Part shown: in pieces, positions 6,398 to 7,283 of the stretch | Layout: each line of letters starts with the position of its first letter | Position numbering within the stretch: position 1 is the stretch's first letter | Assembly (NCBI GenBank): GCA_027061625.1 | Contig: JAMOVF010000117.1 | Location: forward strand, 1-7,283 | Direction: 5' to 3' | Origin: Deltaproteobacteria bacterium | Lineage (GTDB): Bacteria > Desulfobacterota > Dissulfuribacteria > Dissulfuribacterales > JALVPX01 | DNA: 7,283 nt | Notes under the pieces: model-generated | Database searches by the model: none | The model's input: only the letters and a program-made list of their open reading frames with translations | Told to the model about the DNA's origin: nothing | Program-made: the position numbers and the translations under genes

Positions 6398-6425
6398 AGA
6401 TAGGGGGTGTCAACTGGTTGACAAG
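6398..6425 (-). promoter_or_regulatory. Candidate heat-shock (RpoH-type) promoter of hrcA-grpE-dnaK
   Basis: On the minus strand CTTGTCA (6425-6419) is followed after 13 bp by CCCTATCT (6405-6398). This resembles the sigma-32 pattern CTTGAAA-N13-CCCCATNT: 5 of 7 in the -35 box, and only one mismatch in the -10 box. The same bases can be read as a sigma-70 promoter, TTGTCA-16-TATCTT. Predicted transcription would start around 6390, leaving a leader of about 45 nt before hrcA. Confidence 0.5.
6408..6423. promoter_or_regulatory. Perfect 16-bp palindrome over the hrcA promoter -35 region
   Basis: TGTCAAC-TG-GTTGACA has perfect 7-bp arms with a 2-bp centre. It covers most of the -35 box and the spacer of the candidate promoter, so a dimeric regulator bound there would affect transcription. 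It is not a CIRCE sequence. The regulator is unknown; coincidence through two overlapping -35-like boxes in opposite directions is possible. Confidence 0.4.
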
Positions 6426-6476
6426 TAAGGAAAAATAGCCAAATGAATTAAAATGCAAACGGTTAATAAGTTTAGT

Positions 6477-7283
6477 TTAGCAATGGGCTTCAGAAATCAA
6501 TTTGGCTGTAATTTTAAGTTCTCTTTTCAAAGAGTTATCTAAGAGTGAATCCAAGGGCAAATCAAACCCAGTTTCTTTTAAAAAGGGCTCAGAAAGTTTA
6601 TAAAGGGCCCCGGCTTTATGTGGAAAGGCTCGGTTTGCCAGGTAATCACTTACTGCTATAAATGCAACATCCTGTTGTACATGAGATGGAATATCCTCCC
6701 AATTGGCAAAGGCGCTATGGTGATGATAGGCTACTGCTGTACAAATTTCTTCTGGCAAATCCCAATAGGTAGTCAAGAGATAAGCAATACGGCAGTGATC
6801 TGTGCCAAGCTTTTGGATTTCGAGTTCCAAAGGAGAGATGGGTGTTTCACTTTCCTTTTCACTTTCATTGTTCTGTTCTTTTGTTACAACACCAATAAGG
6901 AATTTGCCAACATCATGCAGCAGTGCAGAAGTCATTGTGGTAGCAGCTCTTTCTGCATTCCAGAGGCCCTGGGCCAAAAGAAGGTGTTTGGCACAGGCAG
7001 ACGTAAGCGCAGCATGAAGCCACAAGGCCTTTATATTTTCTTTACTTATTTTGCCAATTGGCTGTAGAGATTTTGCAATAACCATCTGGTTGACTAGCAT
7101 CCATATCTGGTTAAATCCTAAAAAAATGATAGCTTTTTGAATAGACCGGACGTTTCCCCGACCCACTGCTGCAGAATTTGCAACACGCAGAATCCTTGCG
7201 CTGAGGACTGGATCTGTGCTCACCATGTCCGCCACTTTTCGAACTGGTACATCGGGTTCCCTGAGCATTCTCGAAAGTTCAAG
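6477..7283 (-). CDS. HDOD-domain protein, start outside window
   Basis: The frame stays open to the right edge, so the true start is beyond base 7283; the ATG at 7268 lies inside the conserved N-terminal helix. The visible 268 residues open with LELSRMLREPDVPVRKVADM, continue with STDPVLSARILRVANSA and IQKAIIFLGFNQIWMLV, and match the HDOD domain, a relative of HD phosphohydrolases found in bacterial signalling proteins. An HD-x-G-K motif is visible (H123, D124, G126, K127 of the fragment), as are AYHHH at 185-189 and a DLPEEI segment before it. Most HDOD proteins are thought to act through protein contacts rather than catalysis, so activity cannot be assumed. The protein appears to lack other output domains at its C-terminus, since it ends about 70 residues after AYHHH. 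It lies upstream of hrcA in the same direction, 132 bp away. No clear terminator was seen between them, so read-through into hrcA is possible. Confidence 0.88.
   Translation of the reverse strand, partial: LELSRMLREPDVPVRKVADMVSTDPVLSARILRVANSAAVGRGNVRSIQKAIIFLGFNQIWMLVNQMVIAKSLQPIGKISKENIKALWLHAALTSACAKHLLLAQGLWNAERAATTMTSALLHDVGKFLIGVVTKEQNNESEKESETPISPLELEIQKLGTDHCRIAYLLTTYWDLPEEICTAVAYHHHSAFANWEDIPSHVQQDVAFIAVSDYLANRAFPHKAGALYKLSEPFLKETGFDLPLDSLLDNSLKRELKITAKLISEAHC

Noticed and set aside
6430..6476. Terminator after the HDOD gene
   Set aside because: Only 4-bp stems were found and the short T-run is not preceded by a stable hairpin.
6618..7067. Plus-strand open frame of 149 codons opposite the HDOD gene
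   Set aside because: No recognisable domain and fully covered by the conserved HDOD coding sequence on the other strand.
1..7283. A previously undescribed multi-gene system, mobile element or CRISPR array
   Set aside because: Nearly all coding sequence belongs to well-known families, no direct-repeat array or transposase is visible, and gene order is explained by a heat-shock operon next to sugar-nucleotide genes.

Overview
The window fits a Gram-negative, probably thermophilic or anaerobic bacterium of the Desulfobacterota/Deltaproteobacteria. This is an inference from the proteobacterial-type DnaK, the hrcA-grpE-dnaK gene order, an apparent RpoH-like heat-shock promoter, and the cysteine-paired SLH repeats joined to a DUF1566-type domain. 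The base composition is moderate and even. I saw no mobile element, CRISPR array, tRNA or rRNA.

Layout, left to right. (1) The left edge cuts a plus-strand gene (2-694) for a surface protein: the end of a DUF1566/Lcl-type domain, then three SLH repeats. (2) All other genes lie on the minus strand. rfbD (652-1557) and rfbB (1544-2566) make dTDP-L-rhamnose and overlap by 14 bp. rfbD converges on the SLH gene and their 3' ends overlap by 43 bp. (3) A Rho-independent terminator (2568-2613) separates rfbBD from the upstream heat-shock operon hrcA-grpE-dnaK (6344 down to 2645). hrcA and grpE overlap by 4 bp; a 125-bp leader rich in inverted repeats separates grpE from dnaK. (4) A 132-bp region upstream of hrcA carries a heat-shock-type promoter, a perfect 16-bp palindrome and a degenerate CIRCE-like half-site. 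(5) The right edge cuts an HDOD-domain protein gene (6477-7283).

How the genes work together: HrcA is the heat-shock repressor, GrpE the nucleotide exchange factor, and DnaK the Hsp70 chaperone. dnaJ does not follow dnaK here, so the J-protein must be encoded elsewhere. RfbB and RfbD supply steps 2 and 4 of dTDP-rhamnose synthesis; rfbA and rfbC are not in the window. The SLH protein is a likely cell-envelope protein, but a functional tie to rhamnose is only suggested by adjacency.

I found no convincing new multi-gene system. The most interesting signals are regulatory: the dnaK ribosome binding site sits in the loop of a perfect 6-bp hairpin that competes with a second hairpin; hrcA has overlapping candidate promoter and operator elements; and the rfbD/SLH convergent overlap appears to have given RfbD a tail encoded antisense to an SLH motif.
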